A stretch of 64,000 bases of DNA from Streptomyces brasiliensis (GCF_014647875.1 NZ_BMQA01000018.1:1-64000); one strand, 5' to 3'; counted from the stretch's first letter, positions 35,160-44,553 are shown. Notes: generated from the letters alone by a model not told the origin. Made by a program: numbers and translations.

Positions 35160-36599
35160 ATGGGTAACAACACGTACGACGTCATCGTGATCGGCGCCGG
35201 TCCGGTCGGGGAGAACATCGCCGACCGGGTCGTGCAGGGCGGGCTCAGTGTCGCCATCGTCGAGCGGGAACTGGTCGGGGGCGAGTGCTCCTACTGGGCC
35301 TGCATGCCGACCAAGGCACTGCTGCGGAGCACCGCGGCACTGCGCGCGGCCCGGCAGGTTCCGGGATCGCGTGAGGCGGTGACCGGCGACCTCGACGTCG
35401 CGGCCGTGCTCCGCCGCCGTGACAGCTTCGCCTCGCAGTGGAACGACGACGGGCAGGTGGCCTGGCTCGACTCGGCCGGGATCACGCTGTACCGGGGCCA
35501 GGGACGGATCAGTTCCGACCGGGTTGTCGAGGTCACCGACGAGTCTGGTACCGCGACGTCGCTGACCGCGCGGCACGCGGTCGTGATCGCGACGGGCAGC
35601 GCCGCTCTGCTGCCGGACATCCCCGGTCTGCGCGAGGCGGAGCCGTGGAGCAGCCGGGAAGCGGCCGCCGCGCGTACGATCCCCGGCCGGCTCGCCGTCA
35701 TCGGCGGCGGCGTCGTGGCATCGGAGATGGCGACGGCGTTCGCCGCCCTGGGCTCGTCGGTGACGGTCCTGGCCCGCGACGGCGTACTGCCGCACTCGGA
35801 GCCCTTCGCCGGCGAACGGGTCACCGAGTCGCTGCGGGAAGCCGGTGTCTCGGTGCTCCTCGGTTCGGAGGCCGGGGCCGTGAAACGGGGCAGTGACGGC
35901 ACGGTGCACATCACCCTGACCAACGGTCAGCTTGTCGAGGCTGACGAGGTACTCGTCGCCATCGGCCGCACGCCGAACACCCAGGACATCGGCCTGGACG
36001 CTGTCGGCCTGAAGCCGGGCGCCTGGCTCACGGTCGACGACACCCTACGGGTGGTCACAGATGACGGGGCGCCGCTGGGGGACGGGTGGCTGTACGCCGC
36101 GGGTGATGTCAACCGGCGCGTGCTGCTGACCCACCAGGGCAAGTACCAGGCGCGTGCCGTGGGTGATGTCATCGTGGCGCGCGCGACGGGCGAGGCGGTC
36201 GACGACGGTCCGTGGGGCCGTCACGTGGCCACGGCCGACGAGCGCGCGGTGCCTCAAGTGGTCTTCACCGAGCCGGAGATCGCCTCGGTGGGACTGACCA
36301 AGGCGGCGGCCGAGGACGCCGGGCTGCGCATCCGTGTCGTCGACCACGACCTGGGGGCCGTCGCGGGGTCGGCCCTCCACGCCGACGACTACCGGGGGCA
36401 CGCCCGCATGGTCGTCGACGAGGACCGCGGGGTGATCGTCGGCTTCACACTCGTCGGTCCCGATGTCGCGGAACTGCTGCACGCCGCGACGATCGCGATT
36501 GTTGGCGAGGTCCCCCTCGACCGGTTGTGGCACGCGGTTCCGGCGTATCCCACCGTCAGCGAGGTGTGGCTGCGGCTGCTGGAGGCCTACGGCCGCTGA
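35160..36599 (+). CDS. Class I pyridine-nucleotide disulfide oxidoreductase-like flavoprotein
   Basis: 479 aa from the ATG at 35160. FAD site VIVIGAGPVGENIADRV and redox-type pair in GGECSYWACMP (Cys43, Cys48). NAD(P) loop AVIGGGVVASEMATAFAALG, and WLYAAGDVNRR for FAD. In lipoamide and mercuric reductases the C-terminus carries an HPT-x2-E dyad; here it is PAYPTVSEVW, so the catalytic His is replaced by Tyr. It is likely an NAD(P)H oxidoreductase of unassigned substrate. Coupled to the membrane protein upstream and under operator pair D. Confidence 0.88.
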   Translation: MGNNTYDVIVIGAGPVGENIADRVVQGGLSVAIVERELVGGECSYWACMPTKALLRSTAALRAARQVPGSREAVTGDLDVAAVLRRRDSFASQWNDDGQVAWLDSAGITLYRGQGRISSDRVVEVTDESGTATSLTARHAVVIATGSAALLPDIPGLREAEPWSSREAAAARTIPGRLAVIGGGVVASEMATAFAALGSSVTVLARDGVLPHSEPFAGERVTESLREAGVSVLLGSEAGAVKRGSDGTVHITLTNGQLVEADEVLVAIGRTPNTQDIGLDAVGLKPGAWLTVDDTLRVVTDDGAPLGDGWLYAAGDVNRRVLLTHQGKYQARAVGDVIVARATGEAVDDGPWGRHVATADERAVPQVVFTEPEIASVGLTKAAAEDAGLRIRVVDHDLGAVAGSALHADDYRGHARMVVDEDRGVIVGFTLVGPDVAELLHAATIAIVGEVPLDRLWHAVPAYPTVSEVWLRLLEAYGR

Positions 36600-36610
36600 C
36601 CGGCCGGCTA

Positions 36611-36708
36611 CGCGGAACACGGACCGGTTGGGTCGTGCGAGCGGCTCGGTGAAGCGGGACGACGGCATCGTCGTCCCGCTTCACCGAGCCGCCGATACGT
36701 GTTCCGCG
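36611..36708. terminator. Nested palindromes: 23-bp terminator stem inside a 10-bp outer stem
   Basis: Inner arms 36641-36663 and 36670-36692 are perfect over 23 bp, loop GGCATC. Outer arms CGCGGAACAC (36611-36620) and GTGTTCCGCG (36699-36708) also pair. Immediately follows the flavoprotein stop, so it is probably a terminator. Confidence 0.75.
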
Positions 36709-36943
36709 GCAGCGGAAATCCGAGATTCGACAGTCAATCTCGCCGCCTAACTACGCGACATTGCCTTCAGGGCCGAGAAGTTGACCTCCCCTTCCGGACG
36801 TCAGGTATGCCTGCGCGATGCTGTAGGGGCGCCGCACCTTGCGATCCTCTTGCGTCAAGGTCGGCTGCCGTGGCGGCGTTTGCCCGCCCTGCCCCGATGC
36901 GAGGGGCTCACATTCAGCGAAACAGTGGGAGACGTCAGTCTTC

Positions 36944-38542
36944 ATGAACGGTGCCGAAACACTTCTTCAAACTCTGCTCGACAACGATGTCAACGTATGC
37001 TTCGCCAACCCCGGTACGTCGGAGATGCAGTTCGTGGCCGCGCTGGACCGTCATCCGGCCATGCGCGGTGTGCTGTGTCTGTTCGAAGGTGTGGCGACAG
37101 GGGCTGCCGACGGCTACGCCCGGATGGCCGGCGGTCCAGCCGCGACACTGCTGCATCTGGGACCGGGCCTGGCAAACGGCCTGGCGAATCTGCATAATGC
37201 CCGCCGGGCACGTACTCCCGTGGTCAACATCGTCGGCGACCACGCTTACACGCACAAGGACCTGGACTCGCCCTTGGAGTCCGACATCGACGCCGCCGCC
37301 GCGACCGTCTCGAGCTGGGTTCGCCGACCCGCCACTCCCGCCGACGTCGGCCCCGACACCGCCGCCGCGGTCGCCGCGGCCTTGGGTGCCGGTGCCCCCG
37401 ACGACCCGGACCCTTCACGAACCGGTACCTCCGGCGCGGTGTCGACACTCATCGTGCCCGCGGATCTGTCCTGGTCCCCGGGCACCTCGTCGTCGCCACG
37501 TCACGCGCGACATGCGCTGCGAACCGTCCCTGACAGCGACATAGATGTGGTCGCCGCGCTGGTCACCGGGCCCGAACCCACCGCACTGCTGATCGACGGC
37601 ACCGGCCTGTCCGAGAGCGGCCTGCTGGCCGCGGCCCGCATCCGGAAGGCCACCGGAACACTCGTCTTCTGCCCGACATGGCCCGCCCGGCTGCGTCGGG
37701 GGGCCGGCGTGCCCTCCATCGAGCCCCTGGGCTACCGAGCCGAAGCCGTCGGCCGCCAGCTGTCAGGTATCAAGCACCTCGTGCTGGTCGGGGCACGAGA
37801 GCCAGTGACCTCGTTCGCCTACCCAGGGCGCCCGGGAATCCTCACCCCACCAGGGATGACCGTGCACTCCCTGGTCCCGGACGCCGGCTTCGACGTCGCC
37901 GACGCCCTGACCAGACTGGCCGATGCCGTCACACCAGACCTTGCCGTCCCGCTGCCTGTGCCCGATGCCCCGCCGCGGATTCCCAACGAATCCTTGCGCA
38001 CGGAGAACTGGGCGCAAGTGATCGGCGCGTTGCTCCCCCAAGAAGCAATCGTGGTCGACGAGGCCATCACGGAAGGCATGAACACACTGGCCCCGGCCAC
38101 GGCCAACTCGCCCGCGCACGACGTACTCGGCCTGGTGGGCCTGGCGATCGGACAGGGTCTTCCTGTCGCCGTCGGCGCAGCCATCGCCAGCCCTGAAAGG
38201 CCCGTCGTCTGCTTGCAGGCCGACGGCAGCGCCCTCTACACCATCTCTGCCCTGTGGACCCAGGCCCGCGAGGCACTGAACGTGACAACCGTCATACTCA
38301 ACAACCGCTCCTACGCCATTCTGCGTGCCGAGCTGGACCGCGTCGGCGCAGGTGAGGTCGGGCCGGCCGCCCGTGCGCTACTCGACCTGAGTCGACCCGA
38401 CATCGACTTCACCGCGCTCGCCACCGGCCTGGGCGTTCCCGCCACCCGCGCCAGGAGCACGGCTGAGCTCGCCGAGCAGTTCTCCGCCGCGCTGGCCGCA
38501 CCCGGTCCCCATCTGATCGAGGCGATGCTCCAGTCCGACTGA
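36944..38542 (+). CDS. Thiamine-pyrophosphate enzyme, acetolactate-synthase/benzoylformate-decarboxylase type
   Basis: 532 aa from the ATG at 36944. The N-terminal PYR domain has NPGTSEMQFVAAL and the catalytic Glu48 in LCLFEGVATGAADGYARM. The PP domain near residues 425-455 has QADGSALYTISALWTQA then ILNNRSYAIL, the Mg/TPP motif. A Gly-poor, Ala/Pro-rich middle domain replaces a clear FAD site, so a decarboxylase or carboligase of a 2-oxo acid is likelier than true acetolactate synthase. Monocistronic. No AGAACG operator upstream; the next pair (E) is downstream. Confidence 0.88.
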   Translation: MNGAETLLQTLLDNDVNVCFANPGTSEMQFVAALDRHPAMRGVLCLFEGVATGAADGYARMAGGPAATLLHLGPGLANGLANLHNARRARTPVVNIVGDHAYTHKDLDSPLESDIDAAAATVSSWVRRPATPADVGPDTAAAVAAALGAGAPDDPDPSRTGTSGAVSTLIVPADLSWSPGTSSSPRHARHALRTVPDSDIDVVAALVTGPEPTALLIDGTGLSESGLLAAARIRKATGTLVFCPTWPARLRRGAGVPSIEPLGYRAEAVGRQLSGIKHLVLVGAREPVTSFAYPGRPGILTPPGMTVHSLVPDAGFDVADALTRLADAVTPDLAVPLPVPDAPPRIPNESLRTENWAQVIGALLPQEAIVVDEAITEGMNTLAPATANSPAHDVLGLVGLAIGQGLPVAVGAAIASPERPVVCLQADGSALYTISALWTQAREALNVTTVILNNRSYAILRAELDRVGAGEVGPAARALLDLSRPDIDFTALATGLGVPATRARSTAELAEQFSAALAAPGPHLIEAMLQSD

Positions 38543-38656
38543 CACTGCGAAACAGTACTGGCTGCTCTTGAGACAGCAGGGCGGCCGTTCTCCACGCTCG
38601 AAGCGTCGAGCGACATCGCGTGGACAAACGGCCGCCGGTGCCGACGCTAGCGATAC

Positions 38657-38720
38657 AGAACGTTCTACCTTGACAATGACGAGCGGTGTGCGAAGATCTA
38701 TGAGGTAGAACGTTCGTTTC
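38657..38720. promoter_or_regulatory. Paired operator, site E, with -35 overlap
   Basis: AGAACGTTCTACCT (38657-38670) runs into TTGACA (38670-38675). AGAACGTTCGTTTC (38707-38720) lies 50 bp downstream and 16 bp before the GTG of the truncated acyl-CoA-dehydrogenase-like gene. Confidence 0.78.
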
Positions 38721-38736
38721 GTCTTTGAGGTCCGAT

Positions 38737-39330
38737 GTGCCTTCCTGCCCTCAGCTGTCCCGGGCCGCCGAGTACCTGCCCGAGGTGCTCCGTCCAGCGA
38801 TTGAGAAACACCGCGACGAAGCCGAGGATCTCCGCAGCCTTCCGGGAGGACTCCTTGACGACCTGCGCGCTAACGGGGCGTTTCGTCTCAACACACCAAG
38901 CGAGCTAGGTGGGTTCGAGCTGCCGCTGGCCGCCACCACGGCCCTGATCGAACGGCTTGCCCGGATCGACGGCCCGACGGCCTGGATCGTGTGGAACCTC
39001 ACCGCGGGCTTCGTCGCCGCCTTTCTCAGCGAGGCGAGTGTCGATCGGGTCTGGGCCGACGGCCCGGACCCGATGATTGCGCACTCGAGCCAGCCGGGTT
39101 TCCTGGTGCCGAGCGACAACGGGTTCCGGCTCTCCGGTGAGTGGAAGATCGTCAGCGGGGCCGATGCGGCCCAGTGGCTGGGGCTTTTGGCACTCGTCAT
39201 GGAGGACGGGCGGCCGCGCATGACCGAGGTCGGCCCGGACTGGCGTTTCCGTCTGGTCCCCCGTTCGTCGGTGACGGTGCGAGACACGTGGCACTCGGAT
39301 CGCCGAAGTATCCGGGGACTGCCTCCATGA
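38737..39330 (+). pseudogene. Acyl-CoA-dehydrogenase-like flavoprotein, C-terminus lost
   Basis: From the GTG at 38737 (MPSCPQLSRAAEYLPE) the sequence tracks the complete homologue on the other strand at 52594-53754 almost residue for residue: ANGAFRLNTPSELGGFELPL, RIDGPTAWIVWNLTAGF, AHSSQPGFLVPSD. It breaks off after SSVTVRDTWH, near residue 187 of 386. The remainder, RRSIRGLPP, is unrelated. Half the fold is missing, including the C-terminal helical domain. Promoter and start context, with paired operators, are kept in both copies. Confidence 0.85.
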
Positions 39331-39397
39331 CACCTGGGTGGAAACCGGGGATGCAGCCCCCGGGTTTCCATGTCGGCAGTCGAGACGAGTAACCACT

Positions 39398-40048
39398 GTG
39401 ACCATTGTCGCCGACAGCGTCGCAGCTGGCGCCGCGAGCCCGATCGCCGAGCCGACTGCGGTCCGGGCGCACCGGACGCGCACGGACGCCCTGCGCAACC
39501 GGGAGCGGATCGTCGCGGCTGCCTGCGACATGTTCGTGGAGTACGGTCCCGACGCCCCGATGGACGAGATCGCCCGCCGCGCGGGCATCGGCAACGCCAC
39601 CCTCTACCGGCACTTCGCCGACCGCCGCGCCCTCACGCACGCCGTACTCCTGTCCGTCGTGATCCGCACCGCGGAGCGCGCCGAGGCAGCGGCTCAGGTG
39701 GCCGCGGCCGGTGGCGACCCCTGTGCCGCGCTCTCCCGCTTCGCGCACAGGGCACTGGACGACAAGATCGGCGCCCTGTGCGGACTGTTCGTCAACGGTG
39801 GCGAAAGCCCCTCGGCGGAGATCGCCGCACGGGCCGCCCGCCTGGAAGCCGCCGTCAAGGAACTGATGGAACGGGCCAGGAAGGATGGCGGGCTGCGGTC
39901 CGACGTAACCCTCAAAGACCTGATGCTGGCCATATCTCGGCTCGCTCGCCCGCTTCCAGGCATCGACTCCCCCGCCAGCGACCTGCACCGCCAACTGCAG
40001 CTCTTCCTCAACGGCCTGAAGACGCCGTATCCGAACCCGAACGACTGA
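39398..40048 (+). CDS. TetR-family regulator of the adjacent MFS pump
   Basis: 216 aa from the GTG at 39398. RTRTDALRNRERIVAAACDMF, MDEIARRAGIGNATLYRHF and RRALTHAVLLSVV form a full TetR N-terminus, and a TetR_C-like ligand domain follows with ALDDKIGALCGLFVNGGESP. Followed after 66 bp by a DHA2 MFS transporter on the same strand, with a palindrome in the gap. Probably represses the pump gene. Confidence 0.9.
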   Translation: MTIVADSVAAGAASPIAEPTAVRAHRTRTDALRNRERIVAAACDMFVEYGPDAPMDEIARRAGIGNATLYRHFADRRALTHAVLLSVVIRTAERAEAAAQVAAAGGDPCAALSRFAHRALDDKIGALCGLFVNGGESPSAEIAARAARLEAAVKELMERARKDGGLRSDVTLKDLMLAISRLARPLPGIDSPASDLHRQLQLFLNGLKTPYPNPND

Positions 40049-40084
40049 GCGCGCGTGACGCATCGCGCCCCGAGCCCTTTCCCT

Positions 40085-40099
40085 TGTACGACGTGTACA
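40085..40099. promoter_or_regulatory. TGTAC palindrome before MFS gene
   Basis: TGTACGACGTGTACA, a TGTAC-N5-GTACA dyad 15 bp before the MFS start. Good candidate operator for the TetR encoded just upstream. Confidence 0.6.
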
Positions 40100-40114
40100 G
40101 AAGTGGACACCTCC

Positions 40115-41659
40115 ATGCCTCCGACCCTCGCGGCGAACGCCGAAAAGGCACTTCCCGATCCCCAGCGCTGGAAAGCGCTGGTGTTCATCTCCATCGCCCA
40201 GCTGATGGTCGTGCTCGACGCGACCATCGTGAACATCGCGCTGCCGAGCGCACAGCAGGACCTGCACATCTCCGACGCGAACAAGCAGTGGGTCATCACC
40301 GCCTACGCCCTCGCCTTCGGCGGCCTGCTGCTCTTCGGCGGCCGGGTCGCCGACCTGTGGGGCCGGAAGCGTACCTTCGTAACCGGGCTGATCGGCTTCG
40401 CACTCGCCTCCGCCATTGGCGGCTTCGCGGGCAACGAGGCGACGCTGCTCGGCGCGCGCGCCGCGCAGGGAGCCTTCGGCGCGCTGCTGGCGCCCGCGGC
40501 CCTGTCACTGCTCGCGACGACCTTCACCGACGCCAAGGAGCAGATCAAGGCGTTCGGCGTCTTCAGCGCCATCGCCGGTGGCGGCGGCGCGGTCGGGCTG
40601 CTGCTCGGCGGCGTGCTGACCGAGTACCTGGACTGGCGCTGGACCTTCTTCGCCAACATCCCCTTCGCGGTTGTCGCCGTTCTGGGCGCGTACCTCGTGA
40701 TCCGCGAGCCGGAGGGCAGTCGCAACCAGTCCCCGCTGGACATCCCCGGTGTGGTGCTGTCCACCCTCGGCCTGGTCTCGCTGGTCTACGGCTTCACACG
40801 CGCCGAGAGCGCGGGCTGGTCGTCGATCTCCACGATCGGCCTGTTCGTGGCGGCGGCAGTGCTGCTGGCCACCTTCGTAGCGGTCGAATCCAAGGTCCGC
40901 CATCCACTGCTGCCGATGCGAGTGATCGCTGACCGCAACCGCGGCGGTTCGTACCTCTCGCTCGGCCTGGCAATCATCGGGATCTTCGGCGTCTCCCTGT
41001 TCCTGACCTACTACCTGCAGGTCATCCAGGGCTACTCAGCGGTCAAGACCGGCCTCGCCTTCCTGCCGCTGGTCGTCGCCCTCATCATCGCCTCCACGCA
41101 AATCGGCGCCCGGCTGGTGAACCGGCTGTCGGCCCGCGCTCTGATGGCACCCGGGTACGCGGTCGCCGCAATCGGGATACTGCTGTTCACCCAGCTTGAC
41201 GTCGACTCCTCCTACGCGGGCGGGATCCTGCCGGGCCTGGTGCTGCTGGGCCTGGGCCTGGGGACGGCTTTCACCCCGGGGATAGCACTGTCCACCAACG
41301 GGGTAGAGCCGCGTGACGCGGGCGTCGCTTCCGCGATGGCCAACACCTCGCAGCAGGTGGGCGGTGCGATCGGTACGGCGCTGCTGAACACGGTCGCCGC
41401 GACCGCAACCACCGACTACCTCGCCTCCCACGTGGCAGGCGCCAGCGATGCGAAGCTGCTGCAGGCGCAGGGCCTGGTGCACGGCTACGCCCACGCGACC
41501 TGGTGGGCGGTCGGCATCGAGGCCGTCGCGGCGGTCCTCGCGCTGATCTTCGTCACCGCGGGCAGGCCCGGCACCGTGAAGGTCGACTCCAGCGAGGGAG
41601 GGGACGGCCCGTCCGACGCGGGCTCTGCGCAGGACTCGGTGCCGGTCGTCCTGCACTGA
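40115..41659 (+). CDS. MFS drug-efflux transporter, DHA2 type
   Basis: 514 aa from the ATG at 40115. FISIAQLMVVLDATIVNIALP (motif D1), GGRVADLWGRKRTFVTG (motif A), RAAQGAFGALLAPAALSLLA, and FSAIAGGGGAVGLLLGGVLT (motif C) are diagnostic, with about 14 transmembrane helices. Proton antiporter for hydrophobic drugs or antibiotics, inner membrane. The C-terminal SSEGGDGPSDAGSAQDS tail is disordered. Similar in sequence to the MFS on the other strand at 41955, so the two TetR-MFS units may be duplicates. Confidence 0.93.
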   Translation: MPPTLAANAEKALPDPQRWKALVFISIAQLMVVLDATIVNIALPSAQQDLHISDANKQWVITAYALAFGGLLLFGGRVADLWGRKRTFVTGLIGFALASAIGGFAGNEATLLGARAAQGAFGALLAPAALSLLATTFTDAKEQIKAFGVFSAIAGGGGAVGLLLGGVLTEYLDWRWTFFANIPFAVVAVLGAYLVIREPEGSRNQSPLDIPGVVLSTLGLVSLVYGFTRAESAGWSSISTIGLFVAAAVLLATFVAVESKVRHPLLPMRVIADRNRGGSYLSLGLAIIGIFGVSLFLTYYLQVIQGYSAVKTGLAFLPLVVALIIASTQIGARLVNRLSARALMAPGYAVAAIGILLFTQLDVDSSYAGGILPGLVLLGLGLGTAFTPGIALSTNGVEPRDAGVASAMANTSQQVGGAIGTALLNTVAATATTDYLASHVAGASDAKLLQAQGLVHGYAHATWWAVGIEAVAAVLALIFVTAGRPGTVKVDSSEGGDGPSDAGSAQDSVPVVLH

Positions 41660-41676
41660 CCGCCACCACCCGCTGA

Positions 41677-41715
41677 GCCGTGAGTCCCCGCCCCACCTGG
41701 GCGGGGACTCACGGC
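41677..41715. terminator. 17-bp hairpin between convergent MFS genes
   Basis: Arms 41677-41693 and 41699-41715 are perfectly complementary with a 5-nt loop (CACCT). Lies between stops at 41659 and 41955; the next 240 bp contain one Val/Leu-rich rightward stretch (from 41718) that I could not assign. Confidence 0.75.
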
Positions 41716-41954
41716 CGTTGGCCGTAGGTCTGCTGGTCGACATCCGCAGGCAGCTGACCGGCCTGCTCGCGGTCTGCGTCGGCGACCTGGAGACCAGGGA
41801 CGGAGAGATCTCCTGGTTCGGCCAGAGCGACTTGACCCCAGTGCTCACCGCGTATCGACGGCTCGGTGAAGTGGTGTCAGCCGCCGGTCCGTGGGACCGG
41901 CGGCCGTCCGTAAGGCCGGCCCCGGCGGCGGGGCATGGCCTGGATCACTGCGGA

Positions 41955-43448
41955 TCAGATCACCTCGGCCAGTTCCGTGAATACCTCCGGTCCGCCTCCG
42001 AGCGTCATGTCCTGCCGTCGAGTTCGGACCAGGAGCAGCGAGACCAGGGCGCTGACGGCGAGGAAGGCGGCGGCGACGATGAACGCTATGTCGTATCCGT
42101 GGACCAGCCCCGCGGAGTGGGCGGCGGCGGAGGTGCCGTGGTCGGCGATGTAGCCGGCGGTCGCGGTGGCGGCGATGGTGTTGAGCAGGGCTACACCGAG
42201 GGAGTTGCCGACCTGTTGGGTGGTGTTGACCAGAGCGCTGGCCACTCCGGCGTCAGCGGGGGCGACCCCGACCAGGGCCGCCGAGGTGAGGGGAACGATC
42301 GCCAGGCCGAGGGCCAGGCTGGTGATGATTTCTGCCGGCAGGACGTGACTGGCGAAGCCGCTGTGCGTGTCGAGCTGGGCGAACAGCACCAGGCCGACGG
42401 CGCCCAGCACCATGCTCCCGACCAGCAGGGTCCGAGCCCCGATCCGGGCCATCACCTTGCCGGCCACGGTGGCTCCGACGAAGGTCCCGATGGAGTACGG
42501 CAGGTAGGCAAGGCCGGTCTTCAGCGCCGAGTAGCCGAGGATGCCCTGGAAGTAGTAGGTCAGCAGCAGGAACGTCGAGAACATGCCGGCGATGGTGAGC
42601 AGGTTGGCGAGGAAGGCGCCGCCTCGGGTGCGGTCGGCCAGTACCCGCAGTGGCAGCAGGGGGTGCTTGGTACGGGCCTCGATGATCACGAAGGCGGCGA
42701 GCAGGATCACGCCGAGGGCCAGGAGCGTGAGCGTGGTTCCTGACGTCCAGCCATTGGACTCCGCCTTGGTGGAGCCGTAGACCAGGGCGACCAGGCCGGC
42801 CGTGACCGTGGCTGTGCCGAGCAGGTCGTAGTGTGCCTTGCCCTCGGCTTTGCTCTCGGTCACCAGCAAGCGTGAGCCGACCAGGGCGACAATCGCGATC
42901 GGCACGTTGACCAGCATGGTCCATCGCCACGACGCCCACTGCGTCAGCATTCCGCCCATGATCAGGCCGATCGATATTCCGCCGCCGGAGATGGCGCCGT
43001 AGATCCCGAAGGCGCGGGCCTGCTCCTTGGGGTCGGTGAAGGTGACCGTCAGCAGCGAGAGAGCGGCAGGGGCGAGCAGGGCGGCGAAGCCTCCCTGGAG
43101 CGCGCGGGCCGCGAAGAGCATGGCTTCGCTCTGGGCGAGTCCGCCGAGAGCCGAGGCGGCAGCGAAGCCGACCAGGCCGATCTCGAAGGTTCGCTTGCGG
43201 CCCACGAAGTCGGCGATGCGGCCGCCGAGCAGCAGCATGCCGCCGAAGGCCAGGCTGTAAGCGGTGAAGACCCACTGGCGGTCGGCTACCGAGATGTGAA
43301 GGCCGGTCTGTGCCGAGGGCAGAGCAACGGTCACGATCGAGGCGTCGAGCACGACCATGAGTTGGGCGAGGACGATCACGGCAAGCGCTCGGAAGCGGCG
43401 CGGGTCTGCGACAGTGCCCCCGGTTGTGGAGGCTCTGTGGGTACTCAT
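41955..43448 (-). CDS. MFS drug-efflux transporter, DHA2 type
   Basis: 497 aa from the ATG at 43448 (MSTHRASTTGG); the frame extends upstream but without family features. VIVLAQLMVVLDASIVTVALP, GGRIADFVGRKRTFEIG, RALQGGFAALLAPAALSLL and YGAISGGGISIGLIMGG mirror the 40115 transporter. Fourteen helices. Divergent from the TetR at 43717, with an ACCGATCGGT palindrome between. Likely repressed by it. Confidence 0.93.
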   Translation of the reverse strand: MSTHRASTTGGTVADPRRFRALAVIVLAQLMVVLDASIVTVALPSAQTGLHISVADRQWVFTAYSLAFGGMLLLGGRIADFVGRKRTFEIGLVGFAAASALGGLAQSEAMLFAARALQGGFAALLAPAALSLLTVTFTDPKEQARAFGIYGAISGGGISIGLIMGGMLTQWASWRWTMLVNVPIAIVALVGSRLLVTESKAEGKAHYDLLGTATVTAGLVALVYGSTKAESNGWTSGTTLTLLALGVILLAAFVIIEARTKHPLLPLRVLADRTRGGAFLANLLTIAGMFSTFLLLTYYFQGILGYSALKTGLAYLPYSIGTFVGATVAGKVMARIGARTLLVGSMVLGAVGLVLFAQLDTHSGFASHVLPAEIITSLALGLAIVPLTSAALVGVAPADAGVASALVNTTQQVGNSLGVALLNTIAATATAGYIADHGTSAAAHSAGLVHGYDIAFIVAAAFLAVSALVSLLLVRTRRQDMTLGGGPEVFTELAEVI

Positions 43449-43641
43449 GCGGTCAATACCTTTCAAAGGGGAGTAGGTCGGGTCGCAGACAGCAGCCCGG
43501 CCCGATCCCCGAACGGGTCGGTGTACGTGGACGAATCGGAGCCCGAAGAACGGCGGCGAACGGCCTGGGCGCAAGCCCCGTGTCCGGCTCGGTGCCGGCC
43601 AGGCGGGCGGGGTGCCGTGCCGCACCCGGCGCACTAAGTGA

Positions 43642-43651
43642 ACCGATCGGT
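43642..43651. promoter_or_regulatory. ACCGATCGGT palindrome in MFS/TetR divergent region
   Basis: A perfect 10-bp palindrome, flanked by AGTGA and CTGGATAAGACTA. It sits where the leftward MFS promoter would be, between the two divergent starts. Likely operator of the TetR at 43717. Confidence 0.55.
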
Positions 43652-43704
43652 CTGGATAAGACTAGCGGGCCGCGAATGAGGGCGCAACAATGCACACCGA
43701 GCGG

Positions 43705-43710
43705 TATACT
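43705..43710 (+). promoter_or_regulatory. TATACT -10 box, leaderless TetR start
   Basis: TATACT is followed by six bases (TAGCGT) and then the ATG at 43717, so transcription should begin at or next to the start codon. No Shine-Dalgarno is present. The flavin gene at 45285 has the same arrangement. Confidence 0.55.
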
Positions 43711-43716
43711 TAGCGT

Positions 43717-44352
43717 ATGACCGAGCTGCACAAAGGGCCGCGGGGACAGCGCCGTGGGAGAGGTGCACGTGAGCGCATCCTCGACGCGGCGCAGAATCTG
43801 TTCCGCGAGCAGGGCATCAACAACACCGGAATGAACCAGCTCTGCGAGGTGGCGAACGTGTCCAAGCACACCGCCTACCAGCACTTCACCAGCAAGGACG
43901 AGCTGATCACCGAGCATCTGCGCCAGCAGGACCCCGGCACGATGCCCGAGGTGTTCGACCGTGCCGACCTGACGCCCCGCGAACGACTGCTCGCGGCGTT
44001 CGAGAAGCCGGCGACCTCCACACCGGGGGGGACACGCCTGTGCCCGTTCATCGAGGCCGCCGTCGAGATCACCGATCCGGAGCACCCCGCGCGCATACTG
44101 GCGCGCGAGTACAAGAAGTCCGTCGCCGCCCGGCTGACCGAGACTGCCCGAGAGGCAGGCGCCGTCGACCCGGAACTGCTCGGAGAGCAACTGGCATTGC
44201 TGCTCGACGGCGCCTCAGTCCGGACCCGGACGCTCGGCACCGACACCGACCCGACCGCCGCCGGCATCGCGGCCACGCTGATCGAGCACGCCATCCCGGA
44301 GACCGCACCGCCGCGGCCTCGCGACTCGGCGGGCGAGATGCCACGAGCGTAG
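43717..44352 (+). CDS. TetR-family regulator
   Basis: 211 aa from the ATG at 43717, apparently leaderless. ARERILDAAQNLFREQGINN, MNQLCEVANVSKHTAYQHFTSKDEL form the HTH, and the ligand domain includes RLCPFIEAAVEITDPEHPARIL. The group resembles regulators of multidrug pumps. Divergent from the DHA2 pump at 41955. It is not close to the AGAACG-associated pair; its HTH differs. Confidence 0.9.
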   Translation: MTELHKGPRGQRRGRGARERILDAAQNLFREQGINNTGMNQLCEVANVSKHTAYQHFTSKDELITEHLRQQDPGTMPEVFDRADLTPRERLLAAFEKPATSTPGGTRLCPFIEAAVEITDPEHPARILAREYKKSVAARLTETAREAGAVDPELLGEQLALLLDGASVRTRTLGTDTDPTAAGIAATLIEHAIPETAPPRPRDSAGEMPRA

Positions 44353-44364
44353 AAAGCAGGCCGG

Positions 44365-44397
44365 GGAGGGCTCGCCGAGGCCATCGCCGAGCCCTCC
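44365..44397. terminator. 10-bp hairpin after TetR
   Basis: GGAGGGCTCG (44365-44374) and CGAGCCCTCC (44388-44397) are perfect arms with a 13-nt loop, just past the tetR stop at 44352. Confidence 0.6.
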
Positions 44398-44553
44398 GGC
44401 CATACCAGCGGGTCCCGATGCCGGCTTCACTGAGCTTCTTCAGCGTTGCCGCTCCAGGGTGAGGGTTGCCTTGGCGATTGACGTCATGCGGTCCTGCCTT
44501 GTTCGTGGGTTGGATGGGTCGTCGTAAGGTCCAGAGGCCCAGAGACACCGGGT

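Noticed and set aside
41718..41954. Val/Leu-rich rightward stretch beginning AVGLLVDIRRQLTGLL
   Set aside because: Looks partly protein-like, but no family recognised and it soon becomes the antisense of the MFS gene.
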